DNA of 64,000 bases from an uncultured Oscillospiraceae bacterium (GCA_904419145.1 CAJFQQ010000004.1:30471-94470); one strand, 5' to 3'. Counted from the first letter of the stretch, positions 17,457-25,846 are shown. Notes: generated by a model from the sequence alone, not told the origin. Numbers and translations are program-made.

Positions 17457-18332
17457 TGTTCTCTGAAAGCGCTCCTGAATGGTCTGATTGCCCTGCGCCG
17501 CCGCTTCTCGTCCCGACGGCCCCAGCGCACACTCCAGCAGGTTCCATTCCGTGATCCATCCTCTGCCGTGGGGGACGCCGAATGCACCGGCATCCGATCC
17601 GGAGGCGATCCGTGCCCCGGCTGCCGCCGCCTGTCGAAGCGCCGCCATCTGCTCCGCCAGCAGCCGCTCCACCACCTCCGGACAGGCGCCCGCCCGATGG
17701 GCAAAGGGCGCTATGGCCGCCATGGTGGGCACCCAGACCGCCCCGGTCTCAGCCAGCAGTGCGATACAGGACGCGTCCATGTAGTAGCCGTGCTCAATGC
17801 TGTCTGTTCCCGCCTCCAGGGCGGCGTGGATGGCCGCCGCACCATTGACATGGGCCATCACGGCAAAGCCCTCGCCGTGGGCGATGCGGACCAGCTCCCG
17901 GATCTCCTCCGCCGGCAGGGATGGGCAGGATATCTCCCCATACTGTGAAAAGCCTAAAATTCCGGAGAACATCAGCTTGATAAAGTCCGCCCCCAGCCAC
18001 TTGGCCTGGGCCACCAGGGCGCGGTACTCCCCCAAGGTGGCATAGCTCCGGCCCACAATACCCCCGTACCGCCCTGCCCGGTGGATGGCAAAGGCGGGCG
18101 TCACAAACCGGATGCCGTATTCTCCCGCCAGCTCCCTGGCCCGCAGGGATACGCCAAGCGCGTCCCCCCCATCCCGGTAATAGGTGATGCTCAGCGCCTC
18201 ATAGGCCGCCAGATGGGCCCGGATAGCCGCTGTATCCGGGCCGTTTCGATGCAGTTGCCGGGCTTTTCGATAGTCCAGGCCGTCCATAAAGATATGGCCG
18301 TGGCACTCACACCGTTGGATCGCCGCCTCCAC
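17454..18332 (-). CDS. Small amidohydrolase-superfamily protein (TIM barrel only)
   Basis: 292 residues, metal-dependent hydrolase barrel. The N-terminal metal motif is C-HGH, then a Lys candidate in FIKLMFSG, His in AHVNG, His in IEHGYYM and Asp in SGSDAG. At about 290 residues it lacks the N-terminal beta-sandwich half of typical 380-450 residue amidohydrolases, since the HxH is only about 11 residues from the start. GTG start at 18332 with AGGAGG nine bases upstream. It begins one base after the alkyltransferase-like gene, so the two are co-transcribed. Substrate unknown. Confidence 0.8.
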   Translation of the reverse strand: MEAAIQRCECHGHIFMDGLDYRKARQLHRNGPDTAAIRAHLAAYEALSITYYRDGGDALGVSLRARELAGEYGIRFVTPAFAIHRAGRYGGIVGRSYATLGEYRALVAQAKWLGADFIKLMFSGILGFSQYGEISCPSLPAEEIRELVRIAHGEGFAVMAHVNGAAAIHAALEAGTDSIEHGYYMDASCIALLAETGAVWVPTMAAIAPFAHRAGACPEVVERLLAEQMAALRQAAAAGARIASGSDAGAFGVPHGRGWITEWNLLECALGPSGREAAAQGNQTIQERFQRT

Positions 18333-18333
18333 T

Positions 18334-18675
18334 TCACCGCACCTCCTCTGTCTGGTTGTGTGTCGTCTCGCCCGGCCCCGCCCACTGGCAGGCCCCCAGG
18401 TCCACCCGGCCGTCCGCCAGGAAGGGCACCCCCTCCATCTCCAGAAGCATCCGATGGGTTTCCCGGCCCATGGGGTGAAAGGCGTCGCTGAGCCCTCCCA
18501 GCCGGTTCACCACCCGGTGGCAGGGCACATCCCCCGGCGCGGCGCTCATGGCGCAGCCCACGATCCGGGACAGGCGTGGGTTCCCGGCTAGCGCCGCCAG
18601 CTGTCCATAGGTGGCCACCCGCCCATAGGGGATCTGCCGGGCCAGCGCATAGATTTTCGTAAAGGTGTTGTCCAT
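18334..18675 (-). CDS. MGMT-family DNA-binding domain protein
   Basis: 113 residues corresponding only to the DNA-binding/active-site domain of alkylguanine transferases: IPYGRVATYGQLA, then DVPCHRVV with the alkyl-acceptor Cys kept, unlike Trp-containing alkyltransferase-like (ATL) proteins. So either a small active transferase or a damage-recognition protein. RBS GAGGAG lies before the ATG. The second such gene in the window, next to a full-length Ogt about 5 kb away. Confidence 0.85.
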   Translation of the reverse strand: MDNTFTKIYALARQIPYGRVATYGQLAALAGNPRLSRIVGCAMSAAPGDVPCHRVVNRLGGLSDAFHPMGRETHRMLLEMEGVPFLADGRVDLGACQWAGPGETTHNQTEEVR

Positions 18676-18732
18676 GGCCGTTCTCCTCTCCGTATCTCTC
18701 TATTGTACCCCACCGGCGGCAGATTGCAAGGA

Positions 18733-18771
18733 CAAATCCCCCGGCAGGGCTTTACCCTGCCGGGGGATTTG
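18733..18771 (-). terminator. Terminator of the osmolyte transporter operon
   Basis: Near-perfect 16-base stem with GGGGG core (arms 18733-18749, 18755-18771) ten bases beyond the fusion-gene stop; T content after the stem is modest. Confidence 0.75.
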
Positions 18772-18780
18772 GATTTCTTC

Positions 18781-20301
18781 TCAGGAGATCATTCCCTGCT
18801 GCTGGAGGAACTCCGTAGCCACCTCCTCGATGGTACGGCCCTCCACATCCACGTAGTAGGTCAGCTCCGTCATAATCTCATTGGTAAAGACGCCGCCCAG
18901 CATGTTCAGAACCTCTTTCAGGTTCGGGGCCTCGTCTGCGAACTTCTCAAACATGTCCGCCCGAACCAGATAGGCGCCGTTGTACTCCGGGAAGAAGCTC
19001 TTGTCATCCTCCAGGATCTTCAGATCCGCCTTGCGGTTCAAGCCGTCGGTGGCATACACCTCGGTAACCTGGATGTTGTCGTTGGCAATAGCGGTATACT
19101 TGAAGTTGATGTCCACCGGGTTGGCAGCCTTGAAATCAAGCCCGTAGAACTCCACAAAGGGGGTGTATTTCATGCTGCCCTCCTGGGTGAAGAAGCCGTG
19201 CTCAGCGCCGAAAATCAGCTCCCCCGCCACCGGGATCAGGTCGCTGACCGTCTCCAGGCCGTACTGCTCGGCGGTAGCGTTGGTGACGGCAATGGCATAG
19301 GTGTTGTCGATGCCCAGCTTATCCATCAGATAGACGCCGTATTCCTCCGTGGTGGTCTGGTTGACAAAATCGTAGAGCGTCATCCCCTCGGGGATATCCA
19401 CTGTATCCAAATGGAGGAAAGTGGTGAGCACGGTGCCGTCGTAGCTGACCATCATGTCGCAGGAGGGATTGGCGGCGGTCAGCTCGTTGAACTGGTTCAC
19501 CGCGGTCATCTGGTCCAGGACGGTCACCTCCAGGTCCGTGTGCTCCTCCACCAGGAGCTTGGCCATGTAGGTCAGGAGCTTGGTCTCGGAGTACTCCCCG
19601 TCGTACATCACCAGGCCCTTGCTTCCCCCGGCAAAGGTGAAGCTGCCCGCCAGCAGCACCACGCAGACCCCGGCGGCCAGGGCGCCCATGGCGGCCTTCC
19701 GGCCCTTCTTCTGCTTCCCCTGCTCCAGCAGCCGCTCCATCTGGGCCATAATGGTGTCAAACAGCAGGGCAATGACCATCAATGCCAGCGTAGGCAGCAG
19801 GATCGCTGTCATATTGCTGGTGCGGATCCCCTGGTAGATGGCATCGCCCAGGCCGCCGCCGCCCACAAGGGCGGCAAACACCGCCGTGCCGATGGCGTTG
19901 ACCACGGCGATGCGGATGCCGGTGAAGATCATGGGTAGGGCGTTGGGCAGCTCCACCTGGAACAGCTGCCCCATGCGGCTCATGCCGCAGCCCCTGGCCG
20001 CCTCCTTCAGGCCCGCAGGCACCTCCTGGAGCCCCAGGCAGGTGTTGCGCACAATGGGCAGCAGGGAGTACAGGGTGATTCCCAGGATAACGGTAGGCTT
20101 GCCGGCGCCCAGGAACACCATGATGATGCCCAGCAGCGCCAGGGACGGAACCGTCTGCAGCAGATCCGCCACCCAGAGGATGGGCCTGCGCACCGCCGGG
20201 GACAGATAGCTGATCACGCCCAGGGGCAGCCCCACAACCAGCGACAGCAGCGCCGCCAGCAAAACGATGTACAGGTGCTCAAAGATCAGGGTAAAACTCA
20301 T
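18781..20301 (-). CDS. Quaternary-amine-type ABC permease fused to its substrate-binding domain
   Basis: 506 residues. Residues 1-215: permease with several membrane helices and EAA-type loop LKEAARGCGMSRMGQLFQVELPNALP. A transmembrane anchor near 225-248 leads to an extracellular OpuAC-type binding domain up to the C-terminus. Known fusions of this shape include OpuA/BusB-like betaine porters and EgtUBC of ergothioneine import. The gene overlaps the separate permease gene by four bases, so the transporter has two permease polypeptides, one carrying the receptor. Substrate most likely glycine betaine, choline or a similar compound. Confidence 0.9.
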   Translation of the reverse strand: MSFTLIFEHLYIVLLAALLSLVVGLPLGVISYLSPAVRRPILWVADLLQTVPSLALLGIIMVFLGAGKPTVILGITLYSLLPIVRNTCLGLQEVPAGLKEAARGCGMSRMGQLFQVELPNALPMIFTGIRIAVVNAIGTAVFAALVGGGGLGDAIYQGIRTSNMTAILLPTLALMVIALLFDTIMAQMERLLEQGKQKKGRKAAMGALAAGVCVVLLAGSFTFAGGSKGLVMYDGEYSETKLLTYMAKLLVEEHTDLEVTVLDQMTAVNQFNELTAANPSCDMMVSYDGTVLTTFLHLDTVDIPEGMTLYDFVNQTTTEEYGVYLMDKLGIDNTYAIAVTNATAEQYGLETVSDLIPVAGELIFGAEHGFFTQEGSMKYTPFVEFYGLDFKAANPVDINFKYTAIANDNIQVTEVYATDGLNRKADLKILEDDKSFFPEYNGAYLVRADMFEKFADEAPNLKEVLNMLGGVFTNEIMTELTYYVDVEGRTIEEVATEFLQQQGMIS

Positions 20302-20951
20302 TTCTCCGCCTCCTTCCGAAGCCCGCGGGGCACCACGCGCTTTTGCAGCAGGTCGATCAGCGCACCTAGGGCCACCGCAATGATGGCCGCCGGGATGGCC
20401 CCGGTGATGATGAGGAGGTCATTGTTGGACTCAACGCCCTGGTAAACGAAGTTCCCCAGCCCGCCCAGGCCGATCATGGAGGCCAGCACCGCCCAACTGA
20501 CGGTGTAGACCGTGGACAGGCGCAGCCCGCCGATGATGCTGGGCATCGCCAGCGGCAGCTCCACCTTGACCAGGGTCTGCAGCCGGGTCATACCGCAGCC
20601 CTTGGCCGCCTCGATGTACTTGGCCTCCACGCCGGAGAGCCCGGTATAGGTATTTTTCAAAATGGGGAAGGTGGCATAGATGGACAGGGCGATGATCACC
20701 GTGATCGGCACCATGCCCAGCTGCAGGAACAGCAGTCCGATGAATACCACGCCGGGGATGGTCTGGAACACCGACAGCACCGGCAGGAGCACAGTCGCAT
20801 ATTTGGAGGGCAATCGGGACAGCAGGATCCCAAACAGCACCCCCAGCACAAAGCCAATCGCCACCGAGACAAACACGTAGAACAGGTGGGTCACGATGGC
20901 CTGCTGGAGCATGTTGCTGTTGGCCTGCAAAAATTCCAAAAAGGCGCTCAT
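20298..20951 (-). CDS. Quaternary-amine-type ABC permease (OpuCB/ProW family)
   Basis: 217-residue permease with about five or six helices and the loop YIEAAKGCGMTRLQTLVKVELPLAMP. The ATG at 20951 overlaps the ATPase stop (20948-20951); this start has GGGGAGGAG upstream, so I prefer it over a slightly longer frame. It should form a heterodimer with the permease half of the downstream fusion. Confidence 0.9.
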   Translation of the reverse strand: MSAFLEFLQANSNMLQQAIVTHLFYVFVSVAIGFVLGVLFGILLSRLPSKYATVLLPVLSVFQTIPGVVFIGLLFLQLGMVPITVIIALSIYATFPILKNTYTGLSGVEAKYIEAAKGCGMTRLQTLVKVELPLAMPSIIGGLRLSTVYTVSWAVLASMIGLGGLGNFVYQGVESNNDLLIITGAIPAAIIAVALGALIDLLQKRVVPRGLRKEAEK

Positions 20952-22066
20952 TTCTCCTCCCCCCACAGCGTCTCGGCCACCACCCGGGCCATGCGGTTGC
21001 GGGTGATGATGCCGGCGATGGTGTCATCCTCATTGAGGACTACCACGAAGCTGGCATTCGTGCCCAGCAGGTAGTCCATGGACTCCCGGGCATACTCCCC
21101 CACCCGCACAGTGCGGTAGTCGGTGGAGAGGAGGGGCACGATGCCGGAGGCGGTCCGGCCATACTTACGGATATTGTTAATAGGCAGGACACCCAGGTAC
21201 TTGTCGTTTTCATCGACCACCAGCAGCGTATCAATCCCACTGCGCGCCATTTTCTCCGCGCACTCCAGGATCCCCTGGTCCATAGATACCACGAAGGGCT
21301 TGGTCATCATGCAGTCCTCCACCCGCAGCTGGTCGGACTCCACCGGCGTCCGCTTTCCCAGGAAGCTGCGGACCAGGTCCGAGGCCGGATGCTCCAGCAT
21401 TTTCTCCGGGGAGTCCATCTGCTCGATCTCCCCTTTGTTCATAAAGAGGATCACATCCGCCAGCTTCAGGGCCTCATCCATATCATGGGTGACGAAAACA
21501 ATGGTTTTATTCAGTTTCCTCTGAAGCTTTTTCACCTCGTCCTGGAGCACCTCCCGGGTCATGGGATCCAGGGCGCCGAAGGGCTCATCCATCAGCACCA
21601 CCGGGGGCGAGGCTGCCAGAGCACGCAGCACGCCAATCCGCTGTTGCTGCCCGCCGGAGAGCTCATTGGGGTATTTATGGGCATACTGCTCATAGGGCAG
21701 TCCCACCATTTCCAAGTACTCCCGGGCCAATTGGCTGTACTTGCTCTTGTCCATCTTCAGCAGCTTTGGTACCACGCAGATATTCTGCTCCACCGTCATG
21801 TTGGGAAACAATCCAATCTGCTGGATTACATAGCCGATGTGGCGGCGCAGTTGTACAGGATTAATCTTGGAAATGTCCTTTCCATCCATCAGGATACGCC
21901 CCCCATCCGGCTCGGAGAGGCGGTTGATGAGCTTCAGCGTTGTGGTCTTGCCGCAGCCGGAGGGCCCGATGAGCACCAGGAACTGCCCATCCGGGACGGT
22001 AAAGGACAAATCTTTGAGGATCTTGGTATTCCCGTAATTCTTGGTAATGTGTTCAAACTGGATCAT
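20948..22066 (-). CDS. Osmolyte-type ABC transporter ATPase with tandem CBS domains (OpuCA/OpuAA-like)
   Basis: 372 residues. ATPase part: Walker A GPSGCGKTT, signature LSGGQQQRI, Walker B VVLMDEPFGALDP, switch FVTHDMDEAL. From about 255 a pair of CBS motifs (VEDCMMTKPFVVSMD; TASFVVVLNEDDTIAG-like) follows. Known: CBS domains of such ATPases sense ionic strength or bind cyclic di-AMP. RBS GGGAGG precedes the ATG, 25 bases after the regulator gene. Second gene of a four-gene operon. Confidence 0.93.
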   Translation of the reverse strand: MIQFEHITKNYGNTKILKDLSFTVPDGQFLVLIGPSGCGKTTTLKLINRLSEPDGGRILMDGKDISKINPVQLRRHIGYVIQQIGLFPNMTVEQNICVVPKLLKMDKSKYSQLAREYLEMVGLPYEQYAHKYPNELSGGQQQRIGVLRALAASPPVVLMDEPFGALDPMTREVLQDEVKKLQRKLNKTIVFVTHDMDEALKLADVILFMNKGEIEQMDSPEKMLEHPASDLVRSFLGKRTPVESDQLRVEDCMMTKPFVVSMDQGILECAEKMARSGIDTLLVVDENDKYLGVLPINNIRKYGRTASGIVPLLSTDYRTVRVGEYARESMDYLLGTNASFVVVLNEDDTIAGIITRNRMARVVAETLWGEEK

Positions 22067-22091
22067 GGGTATCCTCCCTTATTCGTAGATA

Positions 22092-22745
22092 TCATAAGCC
22101 GCTCTCACCGGCTGACTTCTGTTTCTCTGGTGCAACAAACCGCGCCGATGCCTCTGCAGCCGCCGGCGTTCCTACAAAGATGACCACATCCCCATCATAG
22201 AGCTCCGCGTAGGGACCAGGAGAGAGGATCGTGCTGGACCCCCTCCGGATCGCCACGATGGTCCCGCCGGTACACTGCCAGTATTTTAGCTCCCCCAGGC
22301 TCTTGCCGATCACCGGCGAGCCCTTGGGCACGGTGATCTCGTAGTTGGGCAGGGGCTCCCCCTCTACCACATGGGCCCGGTTCTTCAGCAGCGCCTTGGT
22401 AAACCGGACCATCTGCTGGTGGAGGGTCTCATACTGCTCCAGAATGTCTGAAAACTGCTGCCGCAGGGTCTGTGGGGAGCTATTCTCCTCGAAGTTGGCG
22501 ATATACCGCTTGGCGTTGTCCGTTGACAACACCTTCGCTCCGCTCTGCGCCTTGATCTCCACCACCTTCATGTCCGCCAGCAGCCGCAGTGCCCGCCGGA
22601 TGGTCTCTGGTGAGACGCTGTACTCCGAGGCCAGCATGGACCGGCCAAACAGCTTCCCGCCCTCCGGGAATTCGCCCTTGGCGATCCGCGCCGCCAGATC
22701 TCTGGCGATATGAAGATACTGCGCGGTAGCGGTGATCTTTTCCAT
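22092..22745 (-). CDS. GntR-type regulator with RCK_C (TrkA-C) domain, BusR-like
   Basis: 217 residues. N-terminal winged helix with the GntR pattern LAARIAKGEFPEGGKLFGRSMLASEYSVSPETIRRAL (residues about 17-53), a helical linker, and a C-terminal RCK_C domain around residues 130-205 (ITVPKGSPVIGKSLGEL...YDGDVVIFVGTP). Known: BusR of lactic acid bacteria has this architecture, binds cyclic di-AMP through RCK_C and represses a betaine importer. Here it is the first gene of the operon with such an importer, and inverted repeats overlap its promoter, so autoregulation is likely. Cyclic di-AMP binding is inference. Confidence 0.88.
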   Translation of the reverse strand: MEKITATAQYLHIARDLAARIAKGEFPEGGKLFGRSMLASEYSVSPETIRRALRLLADMKVVEIKAQSGAKVLSTDNAKRYIANFEENSSPQTLRQQFSDILEQYETLHQQMVRFTKALLKNRAHVVEGEPLPNYEITVPKGSPVIGKSLGELKYWQCTGGTIVAIRRGSSTILSPGPYAELYDGDVVIFVGTPAAAEASARFVAPEKQKSAGESGL

Positions 22746-22777
22746 ACAAGTCCCTTCCTGACAATCAAGATGGTCCC

Positions 22778-22817
22778 ATTATAAACTGACAACTTCTTTT
22801 TGTCAAGTAAGTTGTCA
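22778..22817 (-). promoter_or_regulatory. Promoter of the regulator-transporter operon with overlapping operator
   Basis: Minus strand -35 TTGACA (22801-22806), 17-base spacer, -10 TATAAT (22778-22783): a consensus promoter. Perfect 9-base inverted repeat TGACAACTT (22787-22795) and AAGTTGTCA (22809-22817), plus a further TTGTCA half-site at 22800-22805, cover spacer and -35, where a repressor would block polymerase. Confidence 0.8.
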
Positions 22818-22864
22818 CTTATTGTAACCCTTTTTAACCGTTTGTTTCCAGCGCATAAAGCGCC

Positions 22865-22893
22865 TTGACAGGTGCCCGCGCTTCTGGTACCAT
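22865..22893 (+). promoter_or_regulatory. Promoter of the thioredoxin/CXXC/polyferredoxin operon
   Basis: -35 TTGACA (22865-22870), 17-base spacer, -10 TACCAT (22888-22893), about 50 bases before the TlpA-like gene. Confidence 0.65.
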
Positions 22894-22944
22894 CATCTCA
22901 CCAGTCAAAAATGATGGAAAACAACACGAGGAGGACCTTCCACC

Positions 22945-23550
22945 ATGAAGCAGTGGTCCCTTGCTCTATGCCTGGCGCTGGCACTGGTGCTCACCGCCTG
23001 TGCCGGAGGAGACAGCAGCCAGAACAGCAGCGCGCAATCCCCTTCTGACGCCAGCGATACCAGCCAATCCGACAGCGGCGCGCAGGAAGCCGCCGGTCTG
23101 CTCAGCAGCTTTTCCACCACAGATCTGGAGGGAAACGCAGTGGATCAGTCCATTCTGGAGGACTATGATCTGACGATGGTCAATGTCTGGGCCACCTACT
23201 GCACCCCCTGCCTCCAGGAGATGCCGGATCTCGGCGAACTTGCATCAGAATATGAGGACAAGGGCGTCCAAATCTTGGGGCTGGTATCCGATGTTCTCAA
23301 CAGCGATGGGACCATCAGCGACAGCCAGGTTGAGACCGCCCAGGAGATCGTAGAAGAGACAGGGGCAAGCTATCAGCATTTGCTGCCTTCGGCAGATCTG
23401 CTTGGCCTGCTCTCCCAGATCTATGGTGTCCCCACTACTTTCTTTGTGGACAGTGCGGGGAATCAGGTGGGCTACGCCTATGTCACCGCCATGGAGCGGG
23501 AGCAGTTTGTCGAGATCATTGACGCCGCCCTGGCGGAGGTCGCGGCATGA
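22945..23550 (+). CDS. TlpA/ResA-like thioredoxin-fold lipoprotein
   Basis: 201-residue membrane-anchored thiol-disulfide protein. Signal peptide with lipobox LTAC (Cys at residue 19), Ser/Asp-rich linker, then a TlpA domain with VNVWATYCTPCLQEMP, i.e. active site C-T-P-C near residues 91-94, and cis-Pro region GVPTTFFVD. Faces outside the cell. Its stop overlaps the start of a 48-residue CXXC protein, and a polyferredoxin follows, so electrons may pass from the membrane ferredoxin protein to extracytoplasmic thiols. Confidence 0.92.
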   Translation: MKQWSLALCLALALVLTACAGGDSSQNSSAQSPSDASDTSQSDSGAQEAAGLLSSFSTTDLEGNAVDQSILEDYDLTMVNVWATYCTPCLQEMPDLGELASEYEDKGVQILGLVSDVLNSDGTISDSQVETAQEIVEETGASYQHLLPSADLLGLLSQIYGVPTTFFVDSAGNQVGYAYVTAMEREQFVEIIDAALAEVAA

Positions 23551-23693
23551 GATTTCTCCGGGAGAATCGGGCAGCCCTGGCAGCTATTGTGATTGCCGTT
23601 ATTTTCCTGGCCATTGGCGTGTGGCGTGGGGAAGCCGAGGTGGTTTTGCGCAAATCCATCAATATCTGTATGGAGTGCATCGGCCTTGGGTAA
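23547..23693 (+). CDS. Small membrane CXXC protein (CD1871A-like family)
   Basis: 48 residues, beginning MRFLRENRAALAAIVIA, with one membrane helix (about residues 9-24) and a C-terminal CMEC motif in INICMECIGLG. The ATG overlaps the TlpA stop (ATGA), and the downstream polyferredoxin start overlaps this stop. I recall a small clostridial family named after CD1871A with the same size, CXXC and neighbourhood. A short redox-active link between the two partners is inference. Confidence 0.8.
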   Translation: MRFLRENRAALAAIVIAVIFLAIGVWRGEAEVVLRKSINICMECIGLG

Positions 23694-24576
23694 GCATCTT
23701 CGCTGGCTGAAGCGCCATGCCCGAACTTGGGTCCAGCTCTGCTTCACTGCCCTGTCCAACGGTTACGCCGCCGGTTTTGTGAAGGGCAACATCTACAAGG
23801 GACGTCTGAAATTCATCTGCCTCCCCGGGCTCAACTGCTACTCCTGTCCCGGTGCCCTAGGCTCCTGTCCTATCGGTTCCTTTCAGTCCGTCCTGGCCAG
23901 CCGAAATTATCACTTTGCCTTCTATGTAGCCGGGTTCTTGATCTTTTTCGGCGCGGTACTGGGCCGCCTTGCCTGCGGCTGGCTCTGTCCCTTCGGCTTG
24001 GTGCAGGACCTGCTGTACAAAATCCCCTTTCCCAAAAAACGCAAGCTCCTGCCCGGTGACCGGTGGCTGAAATACCTGAAGTATGTCATCCTGGTGGGCT
24101 TTGTCATCGTCCTGCCTCTTACGGTTCTGGACATTGTAGGCCAGGGACAGCCCTGGTTCTGCAAACTAATCTGTCCCTCAGGTACCCTTTTCGCCGGAAT
24201 CCCCCTGATTGCCGCCAACCCTCCCCTCCAAGCCGCTCTGGGCTGGCTCTTTACTTGGAAGGCAGCTCTGCTTGCAGCTCTCATCATCCTATCTCTGTGG
24301 GTATATCGTCCGTTTTGCCGATATCTGTGCCCGCTGGGCGCTATCTATGGGCTGTTTAATCCTATCGCTTTATACCGTTTCCGGGTGGATCAGACCAAGT
24401 GTACCGGCTGCGGCCAGTGCCAGCGGTCCTGCAAGTTCAATATCCCTGTCCATGAGCGGCCTAACAGCCCCGACTGCATCCGCTGCGGCGACTGCCGCCG
24501 CGCCTGTCCCCACGGTGCCATCTGCCACACGTTTTCCCGCCGCCAGGGTGAGACGCCGACCGGGGCTGCATCTTAG
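23686..24576 (+). CDS. Membrane 4Fe-4S polyferredoxin (NapH/YccM-like)
   Basis: 296 residues from a TTG start at 23686, which has GGAG upstream and overlaps the preceding stop; a longer frame starts inside the CXXC gene and is less likely. Membrane segments with CGWLCPFGL and CRYLCPLGA cysteine motifs (NapH-type), N-terminal LNCYSCPGALGSCP, and two C-terminal ferredoxin motifs CTGCGQCQRSC and CIRCGDCRRACP. Probably moves electrons across the membrane for the TlpA/CXXC pair. Start confidence is moderate. Confidence 0.88.
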   Translation: MGKHLRWLKRHARTWVQLCFTALSNGYAAGFVKGNIYKGRLKFICLPGLNCYSCPGALGSCPIGSFQSVLASRNYHFAFYVAGFLIFFGAVLGRLACGWLCPFGLVQDLLYKIPFPKKRKLLPGDRWLKYLKYVILVGFVIVLPLTVLDIVGQGQPWFCKLICPSGTLFAGIPLIAANPPLQAALGWLFTWKAALLAALIILSLWVYRPFCRYLCPLGAIYGLFNPIALYRFRVDQTKCTGCGQCQRSCKFNIPVHERPNSPDCIRCGDCRRACPHGAICHTFSRRQGETPTGAAS

Positions 24577-24648
24577 CCGGCGGCTCCATCCCCTTTGAAC
24601 AATGACCGATACGCTTCCCCGGGCACCGGGCCGCTGCATAGGGCTTAA

Positions 24649-24694
24649 AAAACAGCCGGGGGGATCCCTTTTTAGGGATCCCCCCGGCTGTTTT
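24649..24694. terminator. Strong bidirectional terminator between convergent genes
   Basis: Perfect 21-base arms (24649-24669, 24674-24694) with TTTT loop, flanked by T tracts on both strands; serves the polyferredoxin operon (plus) and pfkA (minus). Confidence 0.9.
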
Positions 24695-24715
24695 CTTTTG
24701 AACATTTGGGATCGA

Positions 24716-25792
24716 TCAGTCTCCCATGCTGAGGCCCAGCGCCCGGGCAGCCCGGACGATCTCCCCATCCGGCGGAACTGTCTTCAGCTTGCCCGCCACA
24801 TCCTTCAACGGAACCGGCACAATCTGGTTGCTCTGGATAGCTACCATGTAGCCGAATTTCTTCTGCTGGATCAGCTGGGCCGCCGCCACACCCAGGCGGC
24901 TGGTGAGCAGGCGGTCCGCAGCACATGGGATGCCGCCTCTCTGATAATGGCCCGGGATAGTGACACGGATCTCCTGGCCTGTTAGCTCTTTCAGCTCATC
25001 GGCGATGCGATAGGAGATGGAGGGCTGGGTCATGGCCTCCCGGGCAGCCTTGAACTCCTTCTTGCTCATCTTGGCCTCCTCCTTGCTGATGGCCCCCTCG
25101 GCCACAGCCAGGATGGAGAACTGCTTGCCGCTGTCCTGCCGTTTCTGGATTGCTTGGGCAATTTTTTCAGCAGAATAAGGGATTTCCGGAATAACAATAA
25201 CATCTGCCCCAGAGGCAATACCGGCATACAGCGTCAGCCAGCCGGCCTTGTGTCCCATGATCTCCACAATAAACACCCGGGAGTGGGAAAAGGCAGTGGA
25301 GTGGATGGAGTCAATAACAGAGGTGGCAATGTCGATGGCGGACTGGAAGCCAAAGGTCATCTCTGTCCCCCACAGGTCGTTGTCGATGGTTTTGGGCAGC
25401 GTCACCACGTTGACCCCATGCTCGCTGAGGAGGTTGGCGGTCTTGTGGGTGCCGTTGCCGCCCAGGATCACCAGGCAGTCAAAGCCCTCCTGCTTGACGG
25501 TCTTGAGCATTTTCTCCAGCTTGGTCTCCTCGTCATCCTCCGCCGCCTTGGTCATCTGCTTGAAGGGCTGGCGGGAGGTGCCCAGGATGGTACCGCCCCG
25601 GGTGAGGATGTCGGAGAAATCCTCGGGCCGCATGACGTGGTAGTCCCGCTCGATGAGCCCCCGATAGCCATCCCGGATGCCATAGATGGTCACCGTGTTT
25701 CCCAATTCATTGTACAGTGTTTTGGCAACGCCCCGCAGAGCCGAGTTCAGGCCCTGGCAGTCGCCGCCGCTGGTCAGCATGCCAACTTTCAT
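24716..25792 (-). CDS. pfkA: 6-phosphofructokinase
   Basis: 358-residue glycolytic kinase. Visible: N-terminal TSGGDCQGLN, fructose-6-phosphate site PKTIDNDLWGT with catalytic Asp, EIMGHKAGWL, and the C-terminal PGHYQRGG. The phosphoryl-donor loop reads GGNGTHKTA instead of GGDGS: the Mg-binding Asp is Asn, while the following Gly, which favours ATP over pyrophosphate, is kept. AGGAGG lies just upstream of the ATG at 25792. It follows the polyphosphate kinase gene by 54 bases on the same strand. Confidence 0.92.
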   Translation of the reverse strand: MKVGMLTSGGDCQGLNSALRGVAKTLYNELGNTVTIYGIRDGYRGLIERDYHVMRPEDFSDILTRGGTILGTSRQPFKQMTKAAEDDEETKLEKMLKTVKQEGFDCLVILGGNGTHKTANLLSEHGVNVVTLPKTIDNDLWGTEMTFGFQSAIDIATSVIDSIHSTAFSHSRVFIVEIMGHKAGWLTLYAGIASGADVIVIPEIPYSAEKIAQAIQKRQDSGKQFSILAVAEGAISKEEAKMSKKEFKAAREAMTQPSISYRIADELKELTGQEIRVTIPGHYQRGGIPCAADRLLTSRLGVAAAQLIQQKKFGYMVAIQSNQIVPVPLKDVAGKLKTVPPDGEIVRAARALGLSMGD

Positions 25793-25846
25793 TACCGCTC
25801 CTCCTATCACAATTTTCGTTTCTTCCTGTTCGTGTCGTCCTCCGTC

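Noticed and set aside
18334..18675. Alkyltransferase-like (ATL) protein
   Set aside because: ATLs replace the acceptor Cys by Trp or Ala; here PCHRV keeps the Cys.
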